Under the pieces are notes generated by a model. The model saw only the letters and a program-made list of their open reading frames with translations, searched no databases and had not been told where the DNA came from. From the NCBI GenBank assembly GCA_013289685.1, contig JABCZL010000001.1, forward strand, positions 313,838 to 377,837: a stretch of 64,000 nucleotides of DNA, written 5' to 3'. A program made the translations under genes and the position numbers. Below, piece after piece: positions 33,821 through 41,638 of the stretch (positions within the stretch are counted from its first letter, which is position 1; each line of letters opens with the position of its first letter). This stretch comes from Acidobacteriota bacterium (GTDB lineage Bacteria; Acidobacteriota; Terriglobia; Terriglobales; Acidobacteriaceae).

Positions 33821-36301
33821 CTACTCGTACCTCAACGCCACCATGGGATCGACTTTGGCCGCCCGGCGCGTAGGAATATAGGTGGCCACGCACGCAATGG
33901 TCGCCAGCAAAAGTGAAACTCCCACGTAAGTGAGTGGGTCGGTGGGCGTAATGCCGATGAGAAAATCGCTGACCAGACGTCCCGCGGCCAGCGCGGCCAG
34001 CACGCCAATGGTCAGACCCGATGCAACAATCACTGCACCCCGGCGTCCGATCATCCTCAGAATGTCGCGCCGCTGAGCGCCCAGCGCGATGCGAAGACCA
34101 ATCTCTTGCGTGCGCTGGCTGACGGCATACGACATCACTCCGTACACGCCAACAACAGCGAGAATCAGTCCCAGAACCCCCATTGCTGCGGCCAGGCTCG
34201 CTCCGAGTTCGAAAAACAACAAGCCATTGCCGCCGTGAAGGGCCTCCGTCATTGTGCGCACGCCATACACCGGAATCGCCGGCGCCAGTGACTGGGCAAT
34301 CGCCCTTACTTCGGCAACAGTCTCCTGCGGACTCCGTTGCGAGCGTATGTGCAGGGTCTCCGTCGAGACGTAACTCTGCGCAACCGGCTGAAAGAAGATC
34401 GGGTCAAAGGGATCATAGAGCTGGCTCATGCGGCTGTTTCTGACGACTCCCACAATGGTCACTGGACGCTTCGGATCCGAACTCAATGCAAAGGATTTCC
34501 CCACCGGATCCTGGCTCGGCCAAAAACGCTCCGCCATGGCCTGGTTGATGACGGCCACGCGGAGCGCGTTTTCGTTGTCCGCCTCGGTGAAATCCCGGCC
34601 GCGGTTCAGAGTCATCCCCATGGTTGTGAAATAGTCCGGAGACACAGCGTCGGTTTCGGCGTGAGGGGCTTCCTGGTCTGAGGTGGTAGCGAATCCGGGA
34701 ATCACCAAGTCGCTACCCTGCACGGAGTCGCTCAGGGGAACCACAGATGCGAGACTGGCCGACTGCACTCCGGGCAGAGCTCGCGCACGCTCCAGCATCG
34801 CTCGATAGAAAGTCCGCCCCTGAGCCTCCGTATAGCCGATCTCGTTCGGGTCGAGCGTCACATTGAGGACATGCTGGGGATCGAACCCCAAATCGCTGCT
34901 CTGGACACCGCGAAGACTCCGCACAAACAGCCCTGCCACGATCAGCAAGGTCAGCGACCCGCCAACTTGGACGGCGACCAGAATGTCGCGCAAGCGCTGG
35001 CGCCCGCCGGTCGATGTGCGCCCGCCTTCATGCAGCACTTCCCGCAAGTTGCCGCGCCACACGCGGGCCGCAGGCACGGCCACGACGAAGGCTGCGGTGA
35101 ATGCTGCCACTGCGAGCGCATATGCGAAAACATGCCAGTTGAAATCAAAATCGAAGACGAGCGGCAGGTCGCTCTGCATGTTTACAGAGCCCAGGAGACG
35201 CGCCGCGGCTGAGCCGAGGAGGGCCCCCAGAACGCAACTGAGAGCCGCCACAACCAGGCTCTCGGTGAGCAGTTGGCGAACGATCCGGCCACTCCCGGCG
35301 CCCAGCGCCGCGCGCACCGCCATCTCACGTTGGCGCGCACCCGCCCGAACAAGAAAGAGGTTGGCGACGTTCACGCAGGCCAAGGCCAGCACCAGGGCAG
35401 CCAGAGTCAGAAACAGAGCTGCCAGCTTGGGAAAGGGATTCTGCCCGGTAATCATCCCGGGCCCCCGCAACGGGGAAGCGCCCAGTTCGCCAATCCCGCG
35501 ATCTCTCGGGAACTGCTTCAGCAGACCCCGGCCTACAACAGCGAGCTTGGACTGGACCTGTTTGATCTCTGCGCTGGGCTTCACGCGCGCAATGGCGGCC
35601 ATGCTGCGAGTCTTGGGGTTGGCCATGAAGTCGCCGGCAACTCCTCTCTCGATCATGAACTGGCTCAGGGGGAGATAAGCCTGCATCACGAGGAGCGGAG
35701 TCGGCCCTAGAAAACCCTTGCCTGCGACGCCCACGATAGTGACGGGATGACCATTGATCGAAACGGCTTTGCCGACAACTGCCGGGTCGCCACCGAAGCG
35801 AGTCTGCCAATAGTTGTAACTCAGCACCACGACCGGGTCGGCACCGGCGGCCTTCCCTTCCGTACTCAAAATGAAACGGCCCGCGGCCGGAGCAATGCCC
35901 ATTAGTGAAAAGAAATTTCCGCCCACGTAAGCCGTCTGCACCGGTTTGGTTACGCCGTCGGCGGTCATTCCACTTTGCGAGTTTTGCTCGCCCGCCAGAC
36001 CACCGAAAATGAATGGCGTTACGCCCGAAAAAACATCGGTGGTCTGTTCTTGAATTTCCGTGAACTCCGGATAGGAGAATTCGACTTCGGAATTTGCACC
36101 CGGCCGCGCAAAAGCCAGAAAATGCATTTGCGATGGATCTTTGATGGGCAGCGACCGCAGAACCAGCCAATCCACCATGCTGAAAATGGCAGTGTTGGCT
36201 CCAATGCCAAGTCCAAGGGTCAAGACGACCACCGCGAAAAACGCGGGGCTCCTGCGCAACTGCCGCAGCGTGTAGCGAACGTCCTGCACCCAACCGGTCA
36301 T
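33821..36301 (-). CDS. ADOP-type ABC permease, array copy 2
   Basis: An 826-residue double FtsX/MacB permease. It starts MTGWVQDVRYTLRQLRRSPA, with TM1 in [16 protein letters not shown] and then SLPIKDPSQMHFL. LSYNYWQTRFGGDPAVVGKA in the first core, together with a KGFLG loop, places it with array copies 1 and 10. The middle helix is VGGSLTLLIVAGLFVRSLRG, and the end is [17 protein letters not shown]. The 37-base gap to the previous permease is the longest inside the array and holds two GGGAGGC elements, one of them well placed as a Shine-Dalgarno site. Confidence 0.93.
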   Translation of the reverse strand: MTGWVQDVRYTLRQLRRSPAFFAVVVLTLGLGIGANTAIFSMVDWLVLRSLPIKDPSQMHFLAFARPGANSEVEFSYPEFTEIQEQTTDVFSGVTPFIFGGLAGEQNSQSGMTADGVTKPVQTAYVGGNFFSLMGIAPAAGRFILSTEGKAAGADPVVVLSYNYWQTRFGGDPAVVGKAVSINGHPVTIVGVAGKGFLGPTPLLVMQAYLPLSQFMIERGVAGDFMANPKTRSMAAIARVKPSAEIKQVQSKLAVVGRGLLKQFPRDRGIGELGASPLRGPGMITGQNPFPKLAALFLTLAALVLALACVNVANLFLVRAGARQREMAVRAALGAGSGRIVRQLLTESLVVAALSCVLGALLGSAAARLLGSVNMQSDLPLVFDFDFNWHVFAYALAVAAFTAAFVVAVPAARVWRGNLREVLHEGGRTSTGGRQRLRDILVAVQVGGSLTLLIVAGLFVRSLRGVQSSDLGFDPQHVLNVTLDPNEIGYTEAQGRTFYRAMLERARALPGVQSASLASVVPLSDSVQGSDLVIPGFATTSDQEAPHAETDAVSPDYFTTMGMTLNRGRDFTEADNENALRVAVINQAMAERFWPSQDPVGKSFALSSDPKRPVTIVGVVRNSRMSQLYDPFDPIFFQPVAQSYVSTETLHIRSQRSPQETVAEVRAIAQSLAPAIPVYGVRTMTEALHGGNGLLFFELGASLAAAMGVLGLILAVVGVYGVMSYAVSQRTQEIGLRIALGAQRRDILRMIGRRGAVIVASGLTIGVLAALAAGRLVSDFLIGITPTDPLTYVGVSLLLATIACVATYIPTRRAAKVDPMVALRYE

Positions 36302-36338
36302 ATTTTGCCTCCCAGCCCGCCTCCCAATTCGCCACCCA

Positions 36339-38813
36339 CTACTCGTACCTCAAGGCCACCATGGGTTCGATCTTGGCCGCACGCCATGCGGGCAGAAACG
36401 CGGCAATGCCGGCCACCATCACGACACAACAGGTTGCCAGCGCGAAGCTCACGCGATCGAGCGGAGACAACTGGTAGAGCATCGACTCCAGAAGACGGGC
36501 GCAGAACAACGCCCCGACGAGTCCGATCGCCGTACCGGAGCAACTAATCAAAAGGCTTTCCCGCATGATCATCCACAGCACCCGGCTGCGTTGCGCTCCG
36601 AGCGCCATGCGGGTTCCGATCTCCCCGGTGCGGCGGTTGGTTCGAAACGACAACGTTCCGTAGAGTCCAGTGGCCACCAGAAGCGCGGCCAGTCCGCCGA
36701 AAAAACCGCCCAGTCGCGCAAACATTGCCGGCTCCTCGAAGGATTCCTCAAACTGGGCCCGCTGTGTCGTGGGCTTCTCCAGCGGAATGTTCGGGTCGAT
36801 GTTGTGAACCACCTGCCGAATCGTAGGCAGCAGGTTCAACGGTTCTCCAGTCACCCTCACCTCGACATGCATGGTTTGCCCGGCACTCAGGTTCTGGAAG
36901 GCGGGGTAATAGGCCATGGGCATGGGCACCTCACCGACGCTGGTGTACTTGCTGTCCTTCACCACACCGACGATGGTTCGGTTATCGCGAACCTTGTGGC
37001 CAAGTGGATTCGCATTTGACAAGAACCGCTTCGCAAACGTTTCGTTGACCACGACGACCGGAAGTGAGGACGGAGTATCGGTCTCTTGAAGATCGCGGCC
37101 TTCAAGAATTGGAACTCCGAGCACATGGAAGTAGTCGGGACCAACATTGTTGCTGCGCACGATGGCGTTGGAACCAAATTTCGCAAAAAGGCCGACTCCG
37201 TCGACCATGTCGTCATTGTTGTTGCTCCAGCCTGAGCCGATGCGATTCTCCATCAGCGTTGCGGATTCCACGCCGGGCAGCGCATGAATGCGCTCGAGCA
37301 AAGTACGATAAAAGCCCAGAGTCTCCGGGGCACTTTGCGCGCGCTGTGGAGTGATTCCAAAAACCAGCAAGCCGTCGGCGCGCAGTCCGAGATCCTGATT
37401 CTCGTAATTGCGTAGCGTGCGCAGCAGCAGCCCGGCCGCGACCAGCAGCAACAGGCAAATTGCCACTTGCGACGACATGAGCACCCGGCCGCCCAGAGCG
37501 CGGCGCCGGTCCTGCGTGATATTCGTTGCGGTCGCCCGCAGCACGCCTGAAACCGGGACCCGCAACGCACTCCACAACGGCGCGACACTGAAGACGAGAG
37601 CACTCATCACTGAAATCGCAAGAGTGAAGAACAACACGGCACGGTCCGGATCGAGACCGGTTTCGATCCCCGACCAGGCGGCCAGAGCGCGCGTTGCGAA
37701 CAGTGCGAATACCCAGCCCAGGCCCGCTCCCGCCATCACCAGCAGCGAACTCTCGGTGAACAGTTGCCGAAAAAGGTGCAGTCTCTCGGCTCCAATCGCC
37801 ATTCGCAGGCTGAACTCCCGTTGCCGCGCTTCATTGCGAGCCATGATCAGCAGAGCAACGTTGGTACAGGCGATCAGCAGCACAAGCAACACCAGGCCCA
37901 TCAGCATCCGCACCGGTTCGCGGTACTGCTGGTTGTAGCCTTGAATTCCTTTGGCGGGATCAAAGTTCAGCAACGGTTTCCATTGCTTCGGATCAATAGT
38001 GCCGACCCCGATCTTGGCCGCTTCCCCGAACGTGGATTGCAGGGCAACTTGCGCCTGCTGAGGCGTGACATGCGTCTTGAGACGGGCTATGAGCGGGAGG
38101 CACCACCATTTCGGCGTGCCATAAAGACTATTGATGCTGGCGGGGTTGCCCCACGCATTCAGCTCCGCCCGGCTTTGCAGAGGAACCCAAAAATCCGTTG
38201 CACTTCCGGCTTCGACTCCGTGAAATCCCTGCGCAGCAATGCCGACAACAGTGAAAGGCACATTCTTGACGAACAACGTCGCGCCGAGAACGGCAGGATC
38301 GCGGGCAAAACGCCGCGTCCAATAGTCGTAACTGATGACGAGTACGGGCGAGTGACCTTTCTCGTCCTCGAGAGAAAACCCGCGACCACGGGCAATCTCC
38401 GCGCTCAAGCCGGAAAAGAAGTTTCCGCTGACCTCGTCACCCTGGGCTTCCTCTGGCGTGTCCCCGTACCGCACCGCGACCTTGCCAATCCCCAGCGGAA
38501 CGTACGCGATCACGTCGTCCAGAACATCATTGCGCTGGCGAAGCGCTTCGAACACCGGTTCCGAAAACGAGGTATTGCCGTTGCCCGTGTTGCTCGCCCC
38601 GGGCGGCTGGTTCTCGGATGCGATCTGCAGATAGTAAAGCCGCTGCGGATCGCGCACCGGCAGCATGCGCGACAAGACCGCATTCATCACGCTGAAAACC
38701 GCCGTATTCGCGCCGATTCCCAGGGCAAGGGTCGAGACAGCCACGACCGTAAACCCCGGGCTCTTGCGCAACTGACGCAGCGCATACCGAACGTCTTGGA
38801 GCAAACCGCTCAT
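36339..38813 (-). CDS. ADOP-type ABC permease, array copy 1 (first translated)
   Basis: An 824-residue double FtsX/MacB permease that heads the array. It starts [22 protein letters not shown]1 is [16 protein letters not shown], the first core has ISYDYWTRRFARDPAVLGAT, the middle helix is QVAICLLLLVAAGLLLRTLR, and the end is [17 protein letters not shown], with Ile-Glu for the usual Val-Asp. Its ATG overlaps the upstream ATPase stop by four bases (ATGA), so it is the copy most tightly coupled to that ATPase and its best candidate partner. Loop lengths and the SYxYW motif place it with copies 2 and 10. Confidence 0.93.
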   Translation of the reverse strand: MSGLLQDVRYALRQLRKSPGFTVVAVSTLALGIGANTAVFSVMNAVLSRMLPVRDPQRLYYLQIASENQPPGASNTGNGNTSFSEPVFEALRQRNDVLDDVIAYVPLGIGKVAVRYGDTPEEAQGDEVSGNFFSGLSAEIARGRGFSLEDEKGHSPVLVISYDYWTRRFARDPAVLGATLFVKNVPFTVVGIAAQGFHGVEAGSATDFWVPLQSRAELNAWGNPASINSLYGTPKWWCLPLIARLKTHVTPQQAQVALQSTFGEAAKIGVGTIDPKQWKPLLNFDPAKGIQGYNQQYREPVRMLMGLVLLVLLIACTNVALLIMARNEARQREFSLRMAIGAERLHLFRQLFTESSLLVMAGAGLGWVFALFATRALAAWSGIETGLDPDRAVLFFTLAISVMSALVFSVAPLWSALRVPVSGVLRATATNITQDRRRALGGRVLMSSQVAICLLLLVAAGLLLRTLRNYENQDLGLRADGLLVFGITPQRAQSAPETLGFYRTLLERIHALPGVESATLMENRIGSGWSNNNDDMVDGVGLFAKFGSNAIVRSNNVGPDYFHVLGVPILEGRDLQETDTPSSLPVVVVNETFAKRFLSNANPLGHKVRDNRTIVGVVKDSKYTSVGEVPMPMAYYPAFQNLSAGQTMHVEVRVTGEPLNLLPTIRQVVHNIDPNIPLEKPTTQRAQFEESFEEPAMFARLGGFFGGLAALLVATGLYGTLSFRTNRRTGEIGTRMALGAQRSRVLWMIMRESLLISCSGTAIGLVGALFCARLLESMLYQLSPLDRVSFALATCCVVMVAGIAAFLPAWRAAKIEPMVALRYE

Positions 38814-39535
38814 GCATGCACGTCCGCCATCAGTTTCTGCAGCTCTTCTTCGGCCACAACTTTGCCGTCGAACAAATGCACTTCGCGCTGAGCATGTTTG
38901 GCAAACCGAGGATCGTGCGTCACCATGCAGATCGTCGCGCCCTCACGGTGCAGGTTCTGCAACAGTTCCATCACGGCTTCGCCGTTGCGTGAGTCGAGGT
39001 TTCCGGTGGGCTCGTCCGCCAGCAGGATGGAGGGTTTCCCGCCCAGCGCACGCGCCACGGCGACGCGCTGTTGCTGACCACCGGAGAGTTGCGACGGGTA
39101 GTGCCGGACGCGGTGCGCCATGCCCACCCGTTCCAGCGCTTCCATGACCCGCGCCTTGCGGTCGGCGGCGGGCATTCTCTGGCGGTAGGTGAGCGGCAGT
39201 TCGACGTTTTCGTACACCGTCAAATCGCCAATCAGGTTGAAACTTTGAAAGATGAACCCGATCTCCTGGTTGCGAATGCGGGAACGCTCGGCAAAATCGA
39301 GGTTCTCAACCGTCTTGCCGTTTAGCGAATAGCGGCCCTGCGTCGGCGTATCCAGCAATCCGATGATGGAAAGCAATGTGGACTTGCCACAGCCCGACGG
39401 TCCCGACATGGCCACGTACTCGCCTTTGGCAATCGAGAGGTGAACTCCCGAAAGGGCATGGGTCTCAATTTCGTCGGTATAGAAAACCTTGGTCATCTCC
39501 TGGATCTGGATCAACGGCTGGCCTGTTTCGGTCAT
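38810..39535 (-). CDS. MacB-type ABC transporter ATPase, upstream copy
   Basis: This 241-residue ATPase of the MacB/LolD type has fully canonical motifs: GPSGCGKST (Walker A), GFIFQSFNL (Q-loop), LSGGQQQRVAVARA (signature), [16 protein letters not shown] (Walker B and D-loop) and VTHDPRFA (switch His). It is expected to sit on the cytoplasmic face and drive the MacB-like conformational cycle of a permease. It follows the adaptor gene by 46 bases and overlaps the first permease by four bases. Compared with the downstream ATPase it has the standard signature Arg and D-loop Asp, so the two are not interchangeable recent duplicates. Confidence 0.95.
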   Translation of the reverse strand: MTETGQPLIQIQEMTKVFYTDEIETHALSGVHLSIAKGEYVAMSGPSGCGKSTLLSIIGLLDTPTQGRYSLNGKTVENLDFAERSRIRNQEIGFIFQSFNLIGDLTVYENVELPLTYRQRMPAADRKARVMEALERVGMAHRVRHYPSQLSGGQQQRVAVARALGGKPSILLADEPTGNLDSRNGEAVMELLQNLHREGATICMVTHDPRFAKHAQREVHLFDGKVVAEEELQKLMADVHA

Positions 39536-39581
39536 AGCTTCTGCCTCGTCGTCTTGATTTTTTCGCTTCTAATTTCGTCGC

Positions 39582-40841
39582 TCAGTCCAGACGGATACGA
39601 TCCGTCTTATCCCAACGTGACATGTCGGAAAGAATCACTGTATCGCCCTCATGAAGGCCGTCGAGAATCTGAATCGAGTTCACCGACTCGCGCCCCACCT
39701 TCACCGAGACGCGCGTCGCCTCTTTGCCATCAGTGTCCAGCTTGAACAGACTGATCGTGCTGTTTTCCTGTCCGAACGCCGGACGCCCCACATAGAGCGT
39801 GTTGTCCAGCCGTTCCAGGTCGATGGTCCCATCCACGCTCAAATCCGTCCGCGCCCCCTTGGGCAGTTCACTTGTCAGTTTGACGTCCACGGTGACGGTT
39901 CCGTTTTGTACCGCTGGGTCGACGCGCATCACGGTCCCGCTGATCATTCCGTTGTGCGTATCGATCGCCGCCGGCTCGCCCGCCTGCACATCCCGCGCTT
40001 GCGTCTCCGAGATCTTCAACGTGGCCATCAGATGATTCGGCTCCACCACTTTCGCGAGCATCGCCCCAGGTTGTACATGTTGTCCGACCTGCAGGGGCAA
40101 GTCGACCAGCACTCCGTCGATGCCGGCACGGACTTTCAGTGCATCCAGTTGCTTCTGCTTCAGATCGGCCAGCGTTCGCGCTTCGTCAACTTTGGCCTGT
40201 TCCTGAGCCAGTTGCGTATCGATGGCCTTCTTGTTGATCACCAGTCTCTGTTCTTCAAGATCGTTTCGTGTCGTGAGTTCGTCGGCTTTGCCTTTGGAAG
40301 ACTTGTAGGCCAGACCGGAGATCACGCCGAGATCGTAAAGGGCCTTGTCCGTATCCGCCTGCCGTTGTGCCTGGCTGTAGTCCGCATTCACGGTGGCAGC
40401 GCCGGCTTTCTGCGTCATCAGGTCGCTCTCCAGCTTTACCTTCAGGCTCTGGTACTCGGCTTCTGCCGCCTTCGATTGCAGCTGGGCATCCACGGCCGCC
40501 TGCTCGACCTGGGAATTGCTCATCTCCAGAAGAATGTCGTTGGCCTTTACCTGCGAGCCAGGCAGCATGCGAATGCGCACCACAGTCGCCTCGGTCTCGG
40601 CAGGAATCTGCCGAACCGCTTCCTGCGAGGGGACCAGTGATCCCGGCCCTCGTACTTGCCGCAGCATCGATCCGCGTTTCACAACGTCGGGCCACACCGT
40701 CCCGCGCTCGACCTCTGGCGCGGCCGGCTTCATTCGCCAGATTTCGATCGTCGCCGCCGTCACGGCCACGACACCAACCACAGCCCACATGATCATGCGA
40801 CGCAGTTTCTGAGCCTTGAATTCTGGGCGGGCGATATCCAT
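39582..40841 (-). CDS. MacA/HlyD-type periplasmic adaptor
   Basis: This 419-residue membrane-fusion protein should bridge the inner-membrane permease and the TolC-like channel. An N-terminal membrane anchor (about residues 17-36, WAVVGVVAVTAATIEIW) is followed by the lipoyl half-motif (RIRMLPGSQVKANDILLEMS), a long coiled coil (about 108-225, Gln/Ala/Lys-rich), the second lipoyl half (VRAGIDGVLVDLPLQVGQHV) and the beta-barrel domain. The chosen ATG at 40841 has AGGG seven bases before it; a GTG one codon earlier is also possible. It is the first gene of the operon, about 68 bases downstream of the predicted sigma-54 transcription start. Confidence 0.93.
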   Translation of the reverse strand: MDIARPEFKAQKLRRMIMWAVVGVVAVTAATIEIWRMKPAAPEVERGTVWPDVVKRGSMLRQVRGPGSLVPSQEAVRQIPAETEATVVRIRMLPGSQVKANDILLEMSNSQVEQAAVDAQLQSKAAEAEYQSLKVKLESDLMTQKAGAATVNADYSQAQRQADTDKALYDLGVISGLAYKSSKGKADELTTRNDLEEQRLVINKKAIDTQLAQEQAKVDEARTLADLKQKQLDALKVRAGIDGVLVDLPLQVGQHVQPGAMLAKVVEPNHLMATLKISETQARDVQAGEPAAIDTHNGMISGTVMRVDPAVQNGTVTVDVKLTSELPKGARTDLSVDGTIDLERLDNTLYVGRPAFGQENSTISLFKLDTDGKEATRVSVKVGRESVNSIQILDGLHEGDTVILSDMSRWDKTDRIRLD

Positions 40842-40918
40842 CACGTTACCCTATGGCAACTCGCCTTCCACATGGCGGAAGCGTCTAAGTACTGGAAAAA
40901 CAATAGGATAGGCTCAGG

Positions 40919-40935
40919 AAGCAACTCTTGAGCCG
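40919..40935 (-). promoter_or_regulatory. Sigma-54 (-24/-12) promoter of the ADOP operon
   Basis: On the minus strand the sequence CGGCTCAAGAGTTGCT matches the sigma-54 consensus TGGCAC-N5-TTGCW: the invariant GG at -24 and GC at -12 are present with exact spacing, as are the following C and the TTGC block. The predicted start is near 40909, giving a leader of about 68 bases before the adaptor ATG at 40841. An NtrC-type activator is encoded in the same operon, which supports the call. Confidence 0.78.
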
Positions 40936-40942
40936 AAGACGG

Positions 40943-40980
40943 CTGTCCAATGCCGGACCAGATTGTCCAGTACCGGACAA
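40943..40980 (-). promoter_or_regulatory. Two tandem dyad sites for the sigma-54 activator
   Basis: On the minus strand, site A (40980-40963) is TTGTCCGGTACTGGACAA and site B (40960-40943) is TGGTCCGGCATTGGACAG. Both have GTCC-N6-GGAC symmetry and are offset by exactly 20 bp, about two helical turns, so bound dimers would lie on the same DNA face. Their centres fall near -62 and -42 from the predicted start, closer than most enhancer sites. The likely binder is the NtrC-type regulator at 10057-11469; this is inference. Confidence 0.7.
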
Positions 40981-40986
40981 CACAGC

Positions 40987-41003
40987 ACACTTGCATGCAG
41001 TGT
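40987..41003. promoter_or_regulatory. Short palindrome upstream of the activator sites
   Basis: ACACT-T-GCATGC-AGTGT is an inverted repeat with 5-bp outer arms around the self-complementary GCATGC. It lies just beyond the two dyads of the ADOP promoter region and could be a further protein site. There is no other evidence. Confidence 0.3.
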
Positions 41004-41161
41004 AGTTAGGGGATTATCAGGGAAGCCGAGCGCCGCACTGGGATCAGCGACTCAAGAAGAAGTAGGCACCTACGACATCCTAATGCAGCGTTCTTTGGGT
41101 GTTGAAAAAGGATCAGTTCACCTCGATGGTACGCACCAAGCGATCCCGGTCCGCCTCAAAG

Positions 41162-41638
41162 TCATTTGTTACCGGCTGACGCTGCCTGCGCCACGCCGTT
41201 CGCCGGAAGCTGGTTGATGACCAGCCAGTACAAACCAACTGTCTTGATCGTCTCCCGGAACTGGTCGAAGTCGACCGGCTTTTGAATATAGCTGTTGGCT
41301 CCTAGACCGTAGCCCATGATCAAATCGCGTTCCTCCTTGGAGGCCGTCAGGATCACAACGGGAATGTTGCGCGTGCGCGCATCCGCCTTGAGTCGCCTTA
41401 GCACCTCCAGTCCATCCACCTTGGGAAGTTTCAAATCCAGCAGCACGAGCTTTGGCGGCCGCTCAAAGGAGCGCGCCGCATGGGGCCCCTGGCAAAACAG
41501 AAAATCCACAGCCTCTTCGCCATCGCGGGCCACGTGAATGTTATTCGCCAGATGTTCCTTACGGAGGGCGTGGAGTGCCAGTTCTACGTCATCCGGGTTA
41601 TCTTCCACCAGCAAGATATCGATTTCGCCTGTACTCAT
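41162..41638 (-). CDS. Stand-alone receiver-domain response regulator
   Basis: A single receiver domain of 158 residues with no output domain. The acidic pocket is in LLVEDNPDDVELA, the phosphoacceptor Asp in LVLLDLKLPKVDG, the conserved Thr in VVILTASKE and the Lys in SYIQKPVDF. The DNPDD form and the long beta4-alpha4 region are typical of Rcp1-like receivers paired with PAS-rich kinases. Its ATG overlaps the stop of the 1771-residue kinase by four bases and is preceded by AGGAG, so it is most likely that kinase's direct partner, acting by protein contact or as a phosphorelay step rather than on DNA. Confidence 0.94.
   Translation of the reverse strand: MSTGEIDILLVEDNPDDVELALHALRKEHLANNIHVARDGEEAVDFLFCQGPHAARSFERPPKLVLLDLKLPKVDGLEVLRRLKADARTRNIPVVILTASKEERDLIMGYGLGANSYIQKPVDFDQFRETIKTVGLYWLVINQLPANGVAQAASAGNK

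Larger units (their letters stand above)
40842..41161. other. 320-bp intergenic control region of the ADOP operon
   Basis: No gene is visible here. Reading the minus strand from the distal side, it holds a 17-bp palindrome (40987-41003), two 18-bp dyads 20 bp apart (40943-40980), a sigma-54 type promoter (40919-40935) and about 68 bases of leader with the Shine-Dalgarno site of the adaptor gene. The distal half (41004-41161) is downstream of the receiver gene at 41162 and shows nothing that I recognise, including no clear terminator. Confidence 0.7.
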
